A stretch of DNA of 34,637 nt from Nocardioides rubriscoriae (GCF_008087085.1 NZ_VIYJ01000019.1:1-34637), one strand, 5' to 3'; numbered from the stretch's first letter, positions 16,249 to 24,453 are shown. The notes: generated from the sequence alone by a model not told the origin. Translations and numbers: made by a program.

Positions 16249-16689
16249 TCAGCCGACGAGACGGTCGCCGGCCGGCCGGACGCTCTCACGGCACACGGCC
16301 TCGCGGTACTCGCGCGACAGCAGGACGTCGACGACCTGGCGGACGTCGTCGACCGGGAAGACCTCCGGGCCGGCGCAGCCGGCGGTGGCGGCGGCGGCGG
16401 GGGTGACGCGGACGCCCCCGGGGTGGTGCTCGAGGTGGTAGCGGGCCTCCAGGTGCTCGGTGACCTCGGGGAACACCTCGCACAGCGACGGCATGTCCCA
16501 GACGACGCGGTGCGTGGCCAGGTAGTCGCGCAGGGTCGCGGCCGAGGGCCGGGCCCGCTCGGCGGCGACGCACGCGGCCCACAGGCGGCCCAACCCGGCC
16601 TCGTCGTACGAGCCCGGTCCGACGACGGGTGTGGGCGCGGGTGTGGGCGCGGGTGCGGTGCCGGGCTGGTGCTCGTTGCCGTGGAACAA
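16249..16689 (-). CDS. Hypothetical protein, paralogue A of a flanking pair
   Basis: A 146-residue protein closely related to the one at 20199-20606. Both share LGRLWAA, a TLRD(Y/F)LA helix, HR(V/L)(V/I)WDMPSLCEVFPE, TEHLEARYHL, DDVR, and a C-terminal VD(V/I)LLSREYREA...RESV segment ending DRLVG. I do not recognise the family. The start is a TTG at 16689: it aligns with the ATG of the paralogue (FHGNEH against FESNDH), and ACGGAG lies 6 bases upstream. The longer frame to 16815 has no support. It carries an extra Ala/Pro/Thr linker near residue 15. It is divergent from the hybrid histidine kinase gene, which suggests a functional link. Confidence 0.72.
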   Translation of the reverse strand: MFHGNEHQPGTAPAPTPAPTPVVGPGSYDEAGLGRLWAACVAAERARPSAATLRDYLATHRVVWDMPSLCEVFPEVTEHLEARYHLEHHPGGVRVTPAAAATAGCAGPEVFPVDDVRQVVDVLLSREYREAVCRESVRPAGDRLVG

Positions 16690-16731
16690 GGAGGTCTCCG
16701 TGAGTTCGGGAGCCACGCGGAGGATCGACGT

Positions 16732-16792
16732 GTGGCGGATCAACGACCGGGGCCCGCGTGAGGTGACGGTCCCCCGGCACCGCACTAGACCG
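16732..16792 (-). promoter_or_regulatory. Conserved upstream block of paralogue A
   Basis: This 60-bp block shares GGCGGATCAACGACC, GAGGTGACG and CTAGAC, in order and at similar spacing, with the region at 20651-20708 upstream of paralogue B. Both begin about 43-45 bases before the start codon. It probably holds the promoter and an operator of unknown type. Confidence 0.5.
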
Positions 16793-16927
16793 CTGCGCCC
16801 TCCCGTCCGACGCACCGGCCCGCTTCGAACTCGTCGTGGACGACGCTAGGTTGGGTCGAGCACACGGGATGGGGTCCGGGGCACGTCAGGCGAGGTGGGC
16901 AGACGCAGGCCGAGGAGGGAACCGCGG

Positions 16928-19900
16928 GTGGAGCACGGTGACCTGTACCGCCAGATCGTGCACTCCTCCACGGACGGGATCGTCGTCCTCGAGCTCGACG
17001 GCACGATCCGGTTCGCCAACGCGAGCGCCCACGCCCTGCTCCGCACCGACCGGCTCGCGGGCCGGCTCTTCGACGACTTCCTCGACGAGGCCGGCCGCCG
17101 CCACTCCGCCGAGCACCTGGCCCGCGCCGCGCGGGGCACCTTCCTCGACGACGAGGTCGACACGATGGTGGTGCGCGGCGACGGGGCAGCGCTGTGGGTC
17201 CGCCTGCGCCAGACCGGGCTGCAGGAGGACGGGTCGGTCACCGGGGTCATCCTCCGGCTGACCGACAACCACGAGACCAAGCAGCTGCTCGAGGCGGTCT
17301 ACGAGAGCCGGCGGCACCTGGTGCGCGCCGAGCGCATCAGCCGCAGCGGCAGCTGGACCTGGGACGTCGCGGCCCAGACGGCCACGCACTCGGAGGGTCT
17401 CGAGGAGCTCTACGGCGAGCACGTCAGCGACCTGCTGGCCACCGACCGGGCGCGGCTGCTCGCGATGACCCACCCCGAGGACCACCAGCGGCTGCTCGGC
17501 GCGGTGCAGGGCCTGCTGAGCGGGGACCAGCCCCGCGCCGACCTCGAGCTGCGGCAGCGCGGGCGCAGCGGGTGGATGTGGGTGCGGCTGCGGGCCCTGG
17601 CCGTCTACGACGCCGCCGGCCGCCCCACCGAGGTGTCCGGCACCTACCAGGACATCACCCGCGCCCGCGACACCGAGGACCAGCTGCAGGACCTGGTGAC
17701 CCAGAACTCCCTGATGCAGGCGGTGGCCACGGCGGCCAACGAGGCGACCACCCTCGAGGACGTCCTGCGCCAGATCGGGTCGACGGTCGTGCTCCACGAC
17801 GACTGGGACCGCGCCCGGGCCTTCGTCCCGACCCCCGACGGACGGGGGCTCGTCCCCTACCTGGAGCAGGACGTCGAGGGGGGCCGGGCCGGCGACCACG
17901 CGGGCGACCCGACCGGCGATCCCGAGCTGGCGGAGGTCGAGGCCCTCGAGCTGGCGACGGCCCTGGAGTGCCTGCGCCTGGAGCGGTCGGTCTGGGACCC
18001 CGAGCGCCGGCTGACGATCGCGGCGCCGATCCGGCTGGGCGACCAGGTGCTGGCGGTCGTGACCATCACGTCGCTGCCCCCGCTCTACCGCCACGACATG
18101 ATCCAGCAGATGGTCGACCAGGCCATGGCGCTGATCTCGCGGGTCGCCGAGCGCGAGGCCCTGACCCGCGAGCTCGCCGCGGCCCGCGACCGGGCGGTGG
18201 AGGCCTCGCAGCACAAGTCCGACTTCCTGGCCACGATGAGCCACGAGATCCGGACCCCGCTCAACGGCATCATCGGCCTCAACGAGCTGCTGAGCGCCAC
18301 CACGCTCTCCGACCGCCAGCGCCACTTCGTCTCGGGGGTGTCGGTGTCGAGCCGGACCCTGCTCGACCTGCTCAACAACATCCTCGACTTCTCCAAGATC
18401 GAGGCCGGGCACCTCGAGGTCGAGACCGTCGACGTCGAGGTCCGCGAGGTGCTCGCCGAGGTGGGCGACATGCTCGCCGACGCCGCCCGCGAGCGCGACG
18501 TGGAGCTGCGGGTCTCGTGCAGCGCCGACGTGCCCGACGTCCTGTCCGGCGACCCGACCCGCCTCAAGCAGGTGCTGCTCAACCTGGGGTCCAACGCCCT
18601 GAAGTTCACCACCGCCGGGTCGGTGAGCATCCGCGCCACCGCCGACAACGAGTCCGGTGCCGGCACCGGCACGGCGGACGGCTGCCTGCTGCGCTTCGAG
18701 GTCCGCGACACCGGCATGGGCATCACCAGCGCCCAGCAGGAGCACATCTTCACGCCCTTCGCCCAGGCCGACAGCTCGACCACCCGACGATTCGGCGGCA
18801 CGGGGCTGGGCCTGGCCATCTGTGCCGAGATCGTGGCCGCGTTCGGCGGCGAGATCGGGGTCGAGAGCGAGCCCGGGGCCGGCAGCACGTTCTGGTTCAC
18901 CGCGCCGCTGGGTCCGGCCGCGGGCCGGTCGACCGACGAGGCCCGGGCGCTGGCGCGCCTCACGCTCGGCGGCTCCCGGATCCTGGTCGTCGAGGACGAC
19001 CCGCACGACCAGGCGATCCTCGTGGAGCAGCTCGGGTGGTGGGACGTGCGGGCCACCGTGGCCACCGACTCGGCGCAGGCCGTGCGGCTGCTGCGCGGCG
19101 GGCCCGAGCCGGCGGCGTACGACGCGGTGCTGCTGAGCTCGGCGCTGCCCGAGCTGACCGACCTCCCCCTCGCCGACGCCGTGCGGGGGCTGGGCTACCC
19201 CAGCGACCTGCCGCTGATCGTCATGACCTCGTCGTACGTCGCCCCGGACGACGACCTACGGGCCGCGGGCGTCACCACCTGCCTGGTCCGGCCGGTGTCG
19301 TCGTCGGTGCTGCGCGACGCGCTCCTGGTCGCCCTGGCCCCCTCGGACGGTGCGACCGGCGCCGACGCGCACGTGCCGGCGTTCCACGGCGAGCCCCGCG
19401 GCCGGGTGCTCGTGGTGGAGGACAACGTGATCAACCAGCTCGTCGCGCGCGGGTTCCTCGAGGCGCTCGGCTTCACCGTCGTGACGGCCAACGACGGCCG
19501 GGCGGCGCTGGGCGTCCTGGAGCAGCAGGCCTTCGACGTCGTCCTGATGGACGTGCAGATGCCGGTGCTCGACGGCTACGCGACGACCCGGGCCCTGCGC
19601 GAGCGCGAGCCTGCCGACGGGCCCCGGCTGCCGGTGCTGGCGATGACGGCCGCGGCCATCAGCGGCGAGCGGGAGCGCTGCCTCGAGGCCGGGATGGACG
19701 ACTTCCTCACCAAGCCCGTCTCGTTGACCGCGCTGCAGGTCGCCCTGGCTCGGTGGGTCCCGCACTCCGCGCCGCCGGTGCCGGCCCGCCCGGGCACGCG
19801 CGGGCCGGCCAGCCCCCACCTCGACCAGGACCGGTTCGTCGAGCTCCTCGAGCTCGGACCGGGGGCCGAGACCTACATCGAGCGGGCCATCGCCAACTTC

Positions 19901-20182
19901 CTGCGCCGCCGCGCCGAGGTCATCTCGGCCTGCACCCGAGCGGTGCAGCACGACGACGGCGACGCGTTGAGCGCTGCGGCCCACGCGCTCAAGGGCAGTG
20001 CCAGCAACCTCGGGCTCCCCGGGGTCACGGCGCTCGCCTCACGGCTCGACAGGCTGGGTCGCGAGCACACGACCGACGGGGCGATGCACCTCGTGGTCGA
20101 CCTGGCGACCGCGCTCGCCGACGCCGGCGAGGCGCTCGAGGACTACCTGGCCTGGCTCCTGGCCTCGACCAGCAGGTCCTGA
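16928..20182 (+). CDS. Hybrid histidine kinase, PAS-PAS-GAF-HisKA-HATPase-REC-REC-HPt
   Basis: A 1084-residue sensor kinase without membrane segments, so probably cytosolic. Domains: PAS (1-115), PAS (125-255, SGSWTWDV), GAF (265-410), HisKA with His439 in SHEIRTPLNG, HATPase (540-660; NLGSNALKF, DTGMGI, FGGTGLGLAI), receiver 1 (684-803), receiver 2 (826-943) with Asp875 in VLMDVQMP and the TKP lysine, and HPt (984-1075) with His1019 in AHALKGSASNLG. This is the BarA/ArcB-like phosphorelay layout. In receiver 1 the phosphoacceptor position is Ser737 (VLLSS) and the conserved Lys is Arg (LVRP), so it cannot be phosphorylated normally. GTG 16928 has GAGGAGGGA about 8 bases upstream. No cognate response regulator is nearby. 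Confidence 0.93.
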   Translation: MEHGDLYRQIVHSSTDGIVVLELDGTIRFANASAHALLRTDRLAGRLFDDFLDEAGRRHSAEHLARAARGTFLDDEVDTMVVRGDGAALWVRLRQTGLQEDGSVTGVILRLTDNHETKQLLEAVYESRRHLVRAERISRSGSWTWDVAAQTATHSEGLEELYGEHVSDLLATDRARLLAMTHPEDHQRLLGAVQGLLSGDQPRADLELRQRGRSGWMWVRLRALAVYDAAGRPTEVSGTYQDITRARDTEDQLQDLVTQNSLMQAVATAANEATTLEDVLRQIGSTVVLHDDWDRARAFVPTPDGRGLVPYLEQDVEGGRAGDHAGDPTGDPELAEVEALELATALECLRLERSVWDPERRLTIAAPIRLGDQVLAVVTITSLPPLYRHDMIQQMVDQAMALISRVAEREALTRELAAARDRAVEASQHKSDFLATMSHEIRTPLNGIIGLNELLSATTLSDRQRHFVSGVSVSSRTLLDLLNNILDFSKIEAGHLEVETVDVEVREVLAEVGDMLADAARERDVELRVSCSADVPDVLSGDPTRLKQVLLNLGSNALKFTTAGSVSIRATADNESGAGTGTADGCLLRFEVRDTGMGITSAQQEHIFTPFAQADSSTTRRFGGTGLGLAICAEIVAAFGGEIGVESEPGAGSTFWFTAPLGPAAGRSTDEARALARLTLGGSRILVVEDDPHDQAILVEQLGWWDVRATVATDSAQAVRLLRGGPEPAAYDAVLLSSALPELTDLPLADAVRGLGYPSDLPLIVMTSSYVAPDDDLRAAGVTTCLVRPVSSSVLRDALLVALAPSDGATGADAHVPAFHGEPRGRVLVVEDNVINQLVARGFLEALGFTVVTANDGRAALGVLEQQAFDVVLMDVQMPVLDGYATTRALREREPADGPRLPVLAMTAAAISGERERCLEAGMDDFLTKPVSLTALQVALARWVPHSAPPVPARPGTRGPASPHLDQDRFVELLELGPGAETYIERAIANFLRRRAEVISACTRAVQHDDGDALSAAAHALKGSASNLGLPGVTALASRLDRLGREHTTDGAMHLVVDLATALADAGEALEDYLAWLLASTSRS

Positions 20183-20198
20183 GCGCGTCCGGGTGCGC

Positions 20199-20606
20199 TC
20201 AGCCGACGAGGCGGTCGAAGGCCGGCACGACGCTCTCGCGCCACAGGGCCTCGCGGTACTCGCGGGAGAGCAGGATGTCGACGACGTGGCGGACGTCGTC
20301 GATGTCGAAGGTCTCGGGGGCGCCGTCGGCGCTGGGGGCGAGGTAGGTGACCGTGACCGACTCGCCGTCGTGGGCCAGGTGGTAGCGGGCCTCGAGGTGC
20401 TCGGTGATCTCGGGGAACACCTCGCACAGCGACGGCATGTCCCAGATCAGGCGGTGCGCGGCGAGGAAGTCGCGCAGGGTGTCGGCCGAGGCCGCGACGG
20501 GCTCGAGGGTGACGATCGCGGCCCACAGGCGCTCCAGCCCGGACAGGTCGGGGACGACGAAGGGCGTGGTCGCGGGGACGGCGTCGTGGTCGTTGCTCTC
20601 GAACAT
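20199..20606 (-). CDS. Hypothetical protein, paralogue B of a flanking pair
   Basis: A 135-residue protein paralogous to that at 16249-16689, sharing WDMPSLCEVFPEITEHLEARY and LLSREYREALWRESV. It is convergent with the hybrid kinase gene, with a 16-base gap. ATG 20606 has GGAG six bases upstream. The conserved block at 20651-20708 probably gives it its own promoter, although the small membrane protein gene lies just upstream on the same strand. I do not recognise the family. The mixed helical appearance, single conserved Cys and soluble nature suggest a small regulatory or binding protein. Confidence 0.75.
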   Translation of the reverse strand: MFESNDHDAVPATTPFVVPDLSGLERLWAAIVTLEPVAASADTLRDFLAAHRLIWDMPSLCEVFPEITEHLEARYHLAHDGESVTVTYLAPSADGAPETFDIDDVRHVVDILLSREYREALWRESVVPAFDRLVG

Positions 20607-20650
20607 GGGGGGCTCCGGGGGGTGTGGGGGTCGCGCTGGGGGTGCGCGTC

Positions 20651-20708
20651 TGGTGGGACAACGACGCCGGGCCACCGGAGGTGACGCACGGGTCCTGCTG
20701 CGCTAGAC
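20651..20708 (-). promoter_or_regulatory. Conserved upstream block of paralogue B
   Basis: Matches the block upstream of paralogue A (TGGYGGRWCAACGAC, GAGGTGACG, CTAGAC). It overlaps the stop codon of the small membrane protein gene. Confidence 0.5.
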
Positions 20709-20915
20709 CGCCCCACCGACCGGGGTCCGCACGTCGTCGTCGGCCGGCTCGCGGTCGTGGTGCTCGCGATCGTGGTCCTCGCTGTCCTGGGCCTGGCTGG
20801 CCCCCACCAGGAACAGCACCATCAGCCCGGCGACGGCGACGGCGACGACCAGGAGCCCCAGGGCCCACCACAGCGGGCTGTGCTCGTGACCGACGTAGGG
20901 GAAGCTCGGGGTCAT
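20703..20915 (-). CDS. Small single-pass membrane protein, 70 residues
   Basis: From ATG 20915, with AAGGAG six bases upstream. After a short N-terminus (MTPSFPYVGHEHSP) comes one hydrophobic helix, about residues 15-38 (WWALGLLVVAVAVAGLMVLF), and then a highly charged tail rich in His, Asp and Glu (SEDHDREHHDREPADDD). The tail could bind metal ions or act as a sensor. It is preceded by two candidate DosR-like boxes at about 70 and 94 bases. No family is recognised. Confidence 0.75.
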   Translation of the reverse strand: MTPSFPYVGHEHSPLWWALGLLVVAVAVAGLMVLFLVGASQAQDSEDHDREHHDREPADDDVRTPVGGAV

Positions 20916-20978
20916 GACCGCTCCTTCGGGGCGACGGCGTTGTCCACGAGCCTGTCGTCGCGCGAGGGCCCCGCAGTA

Positions 20979-20992
20979 GGGACCGACCTCCC
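20979..20992. promoter_or_regulatory. Candidate DosR/DevR-like box, proximal
   Basis: GGGACCGACCTCCC matches 11 of 14 core positions. It is centred about 70 bases before the small membrane protein start and 23 bases from the next box, about two helical turns. Confidence 0.42.
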
Positions 20993-21001
20993 GGGGCGAC
21001 C

Positions 21002-21015
21002 GGGACCAAGAGCCC
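21002..21015. promoter_or_regulatory. Candidate DosR/DevR-like box, distal
   Basis: GGGACCAAGAGCCC matches 12 of 14 core positions and is flanked by C and G as in the DosR consensus. It forms a pair with 20979-20992 in the gap between the alcohol dehydrogenase stop and the small membrane protein gene. Confidence 0.48.
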
Positions 21016-21022
21016 GTCTCGC

Positions 21023-22042
21023 TCAGCCCCGGACCAGGACCAGCTTGGTCGCCGGCTGCAGCCAGGCCTCCGCGGCGTCGTCGAACGACACCGTCGTCAC
21101 CGGGACGACGAGGGGGTCGAAGACACCGGTGGCGACGAGGTCGAGGACCGCGGGCAGGTGGTGGCGCGAGTCGGCGCGCGAGGTGTGCAGCGTGAGTCCG
21201 CGGGAGTACATCTCCAGCAGCGGCACCGACGCCTCGCCGAACACGATGCCGAGCACCGACAGCACCCCGGCGTCCTCGGTGGAGCGGATGGCGCACACCA
21301 GGCCCTGAGCGTCGGCCGTGGTGTCGACGACCACCGGTGCCCGCTCGAACCGCCGGGGCCAGCCGGCGTCGAGGATCTCGACCCGGGCCCCCAGCCGCTC
21401 GGCGTCCGCGCACCGGCCGGCGTCGTGGTCGGCGTAGCGCACCGAGCCCGCGCCGAGCGTGCGCGCCCACGCCACGGCGTACAGCCCGATGGAGGGAGCG
21501 GCCCCACCGAGCACCAGCACGTCGGCGCCGGGTCGCTCGGCCAGGTGGGGCGCGACGGCGCGGTAGGCGTCGAGCGCGTTGTCGGGCAGGGTCGCGAGCG
21601 CCACGTCGCCCACCGCGGCAGGAGCCGGGACCAAGAGGTGGTCGGCGTGCGGGACGACGAGCGCGTCGGCGACCGCTCCCCCGTGGCCACCGCCGCGCTC
21701 CCCGAAGCCGTACGCCGCCCCGGCCGGTGCCCGGTAGGTCGTGCAGGCGACGGTGCGCCCGGCCCGGCACGCGACGCAGGTGCCGCAGGAGACCTGGAAC
21801 GGCACGCTGACGCGGGTGCCGACGGCCAGGTCGACGTCGGCGCCGACCTCGACGACCTCGCCGACCAGCTCGTGGCCGACGGCGTAGGGGCCGGGGAACA
21901 GACCGAAGGCCGCCATGGCGCTGTCGAGGTCGCAGCGCGCCACGGCCAAGGGCCGCACCAGCGCGCCGTGGCCGGGCGGGGCGACGTCGGGCAGGTCCTG
22001 CCACGCGAGGTCGCCGGGTCCGGTGTGGACGAGCGCGCGCAC
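21023..22042 (-). CDS. Zinc-dependent alcohol dehydrogenase family protein
   Basis: A 339-residue medium-chain dehydrogenase/reductase that oxidises an alcohol or sugar with NAD(P). It has a catalytic zinc ligand in ARCDLD, the GHELVGEV motif, the structural zinc cluster CGTCVACRAGRTVAC with four Cys, and a nucleotide-binding segment VLVLGGAAPSIGLYAV whose glycine pattern departs from the usual GxGxxG. GTG 22042 starts one base after the stop of the tautomerase gene, so the two are coupled. The pair lies under a divergent TetR gene with operator palindromes. The substrate is unknown; a polyol, threonine-like or xenobiotic alcohol is possible. Confidence 0.86.
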   Translation of the reverse strand: MRALVHTGPGDLAWQDLPDVAPPGHGALVRPLAVARCDLDSAMAAFGLFPGPYAVGHELVGEVVEVGADVDLAVGTRVSVPFQVSCGTCVACRAGRTVACTTYRAPAGAAYGFGERGGGHGGAVADALVVPHADHLLVPAPAAVGDVALATLPDNALDAYRAVAPHLAERPGADVLVLGGAAPSIGLYAVAWARTLGAGSVRYADHDAGRCADAERLGARVEILDAGWPRRFERAPVVVDTTADAQGLVCAIRSTEDAGVLSVLGIVFGEASVPLLEMYSRGLTLHTSRADSRHHLPAVLDLVATGVFDPLVVPVTTVSFDDAAEAWLQPATKLVLVRG

Positions 22043-22043
22043 G

Positions 22044-22463
22044 TCAGCGACCGGCCCGCAGCGCGGCGAACTCGGCGTGGCCCAGCGCGACCCCGCCGAC
22101 GCCCCAGCCGCCCTCGGCGGCCTCGGTCAGCAGCACCCACGTGCGTCCCGCCTGCGCGGGGTCGCCGACAGCGTCGGCCACCGCAGTCGTCGCCGCCGAG
22201 ACGAGCTCGCGCTGGCCGTCGCGGTCGAGCGCACCGGGGGGCGTGGTGACCTGCACCCGCACGACCGTGGCGGCGGGCTCGCCGGCGGTGCCGACCGCCG
22301 CCGGGGGCAGCTCGTGCAGGAAGACACCGGTGTGGTCGGTGAACGGCGGGGCGAGCGGGGCGCGCTCGGCACGCAGGAGCGCCTCGCCCAGCCGGCGGCG
22401 CAGGGTGTCGTGGGTCGCAGCGGGCAGCAGACCGGCTGGGGCGGTCACGTCGATCATGGGCAT
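22044..22463 (-). CDS. Tautomerase family protein
   Basis: A 139-residue protein starting MPMIDVTAP. After Met removal the N-terminal Pro would be the catalytic base of the 4-oxalocrotonate tautomerase superfamily. It appears to hold two short tautomerase-like units (N-terminal strand PMIDVTAP; second strand VVRVQVTTPPGAL), like fused or cis-CaaD-like members. AGGAGG lies a few bases before ATG 22463; the longer frame would run through the operator region. It forms an operon with the dehydrogenase, suggesting breakdown of an unsaturated acid or aldehyde. Confidence 0.78.
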   Translation of the reverse strand: MPMIDVTAPAGLLPAATHDTLRRRLGEALLRAERAPLAPPFTDHTGVFLHELPPAAVGTAGEPAATVVRVQVTTPPGALDRDGQRELVSAATTAVADAVGDPAQAGRTWVLLTEAAEGGWGVGGVALGHAEFAALRAGR

Positions 22464-22477
22464 GGTGTCCTCCTGCT

Positions 22478-22493
22478 TATGACGAGTGTCATA
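22478..22493. promoter_or_regulatory. TetR operator 1
   Basis: TATGACGAGTGTCATA: perfect 6-bp half-sites TATGAC and GTCATA around four bases. It lies 15 bases upstream of the tautomerase start, between it and the divergent tetR gene. Confidence 0.7.
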
Positions 22494-22498
22494 GCGAC

Positions 22499-22514
22499 TA
22501 TGATGGGTGGCATA
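22499..22514. promoter_or_regulatory. TetR operator 2
   Basis: TATGATGGGTGGCATA: half-sites agree with operator 1 at the outer TATG/CATA, and one more flanking base on each side extends the palindrome (CTATG/CATAG). It is centred 21 bases from operator 1, two helical turns, and 22 bases before the tetR start. Confidence 0.6.
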
Positions 22515-22535
22515 GTCCGACGTCAAGGAGATCTC

Positions 22536-23129
22536 GTGAGCACCCCGTCACCCCGCGAGCAGATGACCCTGGGAGCAGCCCAGCTGCTCTCCCGCGCCGG
22601 GCTGGCCGAGGCCTCGTTCCGCAACGTGGTGGCGCTGACCGGAGCGCCGCGCGGCTCGATCTACCACCACTTCCCCGGCGGGAAGGACGAGATGGTGGCC
22701 GAGGCGATGCGCACCGTCGGCGTCCGCGTCGTCGGCGCGCTGCAGCGCGCCGAGGTCGAGGCGCCCGTCGACGTCCTGGCCGTCCTCGCCGGGCTCTTCC
22801 GCCGGGTGCTGGTCGACTCGGCGTGCGACGCCGGGTGCGCCGTCGCCGCGGTCGCCGGCTCCGACGCCGCCGGACCGCTGGCGTCGCAGGCCGCGACGGA
22901 GGTCTTCACGAGCTGGGTCTCGGCGCTGACGGCCTGCTTCGAGAGCGCGGGCGTCGACCCGGCGCGCAGCGCGGGGCTCGCCACCCTGACCCTGGCCACC
23001 GTTGAAGGCGCCCTGGTCACCGCCCGGGCCGCCGGCGAGGTGGCGCCGTACGACCTCGCCGTCGACGAGCTGAGCCGGTTGCTCGGCGGGGCCGCCGACG
23101 CACGCGCGACGTCAGGGCGCGAGGACTGA
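22536..23129 (+). CDS. TetR/AcrR family regulator
   Basis: A 197-residue repressor-type protein. The N-terminal HTH reads LLSRAGLAEASFRNVVALTGAPRGSIYHHFPGGKDEMVAEA. The C-terminal ligand domain with CDAGCAVAAVAGSDA resembles the LmrA/YxaF type. GTG 22536 has AAGGAG five bases upstream. It is divergent from the tautomerase-dehydrogenase operon with two palindromes between them, so it most likely represses both that operon and itself, released by a small molecule related to the pathway. Confidence 0.88.
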   Translation: MSTPSPREQMTLGAAQLLSRAGLAEASFRNVVALTGAPRGSIYHHFPGGKDEMVAEAMRTVGVRVVGALQRAEVEAPVDVLAVLAGLFRRVLVDSACDAGCAVAAVAGSDAAGPLASQAATEVFTSWVSALTACFESAGVDPARSAGLATLTLATVEGALVTARAAGEVAPYDLAVDELSRLLGGAADARATSGRED

Positions 23130-24425
23130 CGGCAGCGTGGCGTAGCCGCGCAGGATGCGGGTGGTGCGCCGCCGGCTGCCCGGCTCGAGGCGCAGGTCGG
23201 GGAAGCGGTCGACGAGGGTGCGCAGGCCGACCTCGCCCTCCATCCGGGCCAGGGCCGCGCCCAGGCAGTAGTGCCGGCCCGACGAGAACGACACGTGCTC
23301 GCCGGCGTTGGGGCGGGCGACGTCGAAGACGTGCGGGTCGACGAACACGTCGGGGTCGCGGTTGGCGCCGGCCAGCAGCGTGGTCACCATCGCGCCGCGC
23401 GGGACGGTGACGCCGGCGATCTCGGTGTCGCGGCTGGCCATTCGTCCGGTCAGGAGCACCGGCGGGTCGTGGCGCAGGACCTCGTCGACAGCGTTGGGCC
23501 ACAGCGCGGGCTGCTCGCGCAGCGCAGCGAGCTGGTCGGGGTGGTCGTGGAGCAGCCGGATGCCGTTGCCGAGCAGGTTGACGGTCGTCTCGAAGCCGGC
23601 GGCGAGCACGAGCCCGGCGGTGGCCTTGAGCTCGGCGTCGTCGAGCACGGCGCCGTCGTCGTCGCGCGCGGTGACCAGCTGGCTGAACAGGTCGTCGCCC
23701 GGGTGGCGGCGTACGTGCGCGAGGTGCTCGTCGAGCCAGTCCTCGAACTCGACGAGCGACCTCTCCACGTCGCGGAACACGCCCCACGACAGCCCCAGAT
23801 CGAGGGACGGCGCCGCGCCGGTGCCGAACCGGAGCACCCGGTGGTGGTCGCGCTGGGGCACGCCGAGGATCTCCGCGATCACGGTGACGGGCAGCTGCGC
23901 GCAGTACGTCGTCACGAGGTCGACCGGCTGCGTCGGATCGAGCCCGTCGAGCAGCCCGTCGGCGATCTCCTGCGTGCGCTCGCGCAGCCGCTGGACGGCG
24001 CGGACCGAGAAGACCCGGGTCACGAGCTTGCGGTAGCGCGTGTGGTCGGGCGGCTCGGTGACCAGCAGCGACGGCGGGGTCAGGGGTCCGATCGGGGCCG
24101 ACCGGAAGGCCCAGGCGCTGACCTTCGACAGCGGGCCGCCCGGGCCGAAGTCGACGCCGGTGCGCATGTCGGGACTGGTCAGTACCTCCTTGACGACCGG
24201 CTGCGACGCCGTCACGAACGCGAACTTCGCGCGGTGCAGCGGGCCCGCGGCCCGGATCTGCTCGAACAGCTCGAGCGTCTCCTCGGTGTCGGTGGCCTCG
24301 ACGAGCCGGCCGTGCAGGTCGCCCCGCTTGGCCGAGCCCCGGATGGCGGTGCGGGGCAGGGCGTGGCCCAGGCCCCACCGCAGCGAGCCCGCGACCTTCT
24401 GCTCGACGTCCTGCCGGATCCTCAC
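23112..24425 (-). CDS. Cytochrome P450
   Basis: A 437-residue soluble bacterial P450 monooxygenase. It has the I-helix oxygen-activation motif AGFETT, the K-helix ExxR as EVLR, and the heme loop FSSGRHYCLGAALARME with the iron-ligand Cys387. GTG 24425 has GAGGGG five bases upstream; the longer frame would run through the operators. The gene overlaps the convergent tetR by 18 bases at its 3' end. No ferredoxin or reductase gene is near, so electron partners must come from elsewhere. Regulation by the divergent TetR gene is very likely. The substrate is unknown. Confidence 0.94.
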   Translation of the reverse strand: MRIRQDVEQKVAGSLRWGLGHALPRTAIRGSAKRGDLHGRLVEATDTEETLELFEQIRAAGPLHRAKFAFVTASQPVVKEVLTSPDMRTGVDFGPGGPLSKVSAWAFRSAPIGPLTPPSLLVTEPPDHTRYRKLVTRVFSVRAVQRLRERTQEIADGLLDGLDPTQPVDLVTTYCAQLPVTVIAEILGVPQRDHHRVLRFGTGAAPSLDLGLSWGVFRDVERSLVEFEDWLDEHLAHVRRHPGDDLFSQLVTARDDDGAVLDDAELKATAGLVLAAGFETTVNLLGNGIRLLHDHPDQLAALREQPALWPNAVDEVLRHDPPVLLTGRMASRDTEIAGVTVPRGAMVTTLLAGANRDPDVFVDPHVFDVARPNAGEHVSFSSGRHYCLGAALARMEGEVGLRTLVDRFPDLRLEPGSRRRTTRILRGYATLPSVLAP

Positions 24426-24436
24426 GGTGCCCCTCA

Positions 24437-24450
24437 ATACTGATCGGTAT
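24437..24450. promoter_or_regulatory. TetR operator A
   Basis: ATACTGATCGGTAT: inverted repeat ATAC/GTAT with near-symmetric centre, 12 bases upstream of the P450 start. Confidence 0.6.
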
Positions 24451-24453
24451 CGA

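Noticed and set aside
17194..20346. 1050-residue rightward frame inside the hybrid kinase
   Set aside because: It is a Gly/Arg/Pro-rich shadow of the kinase gene with no domain.
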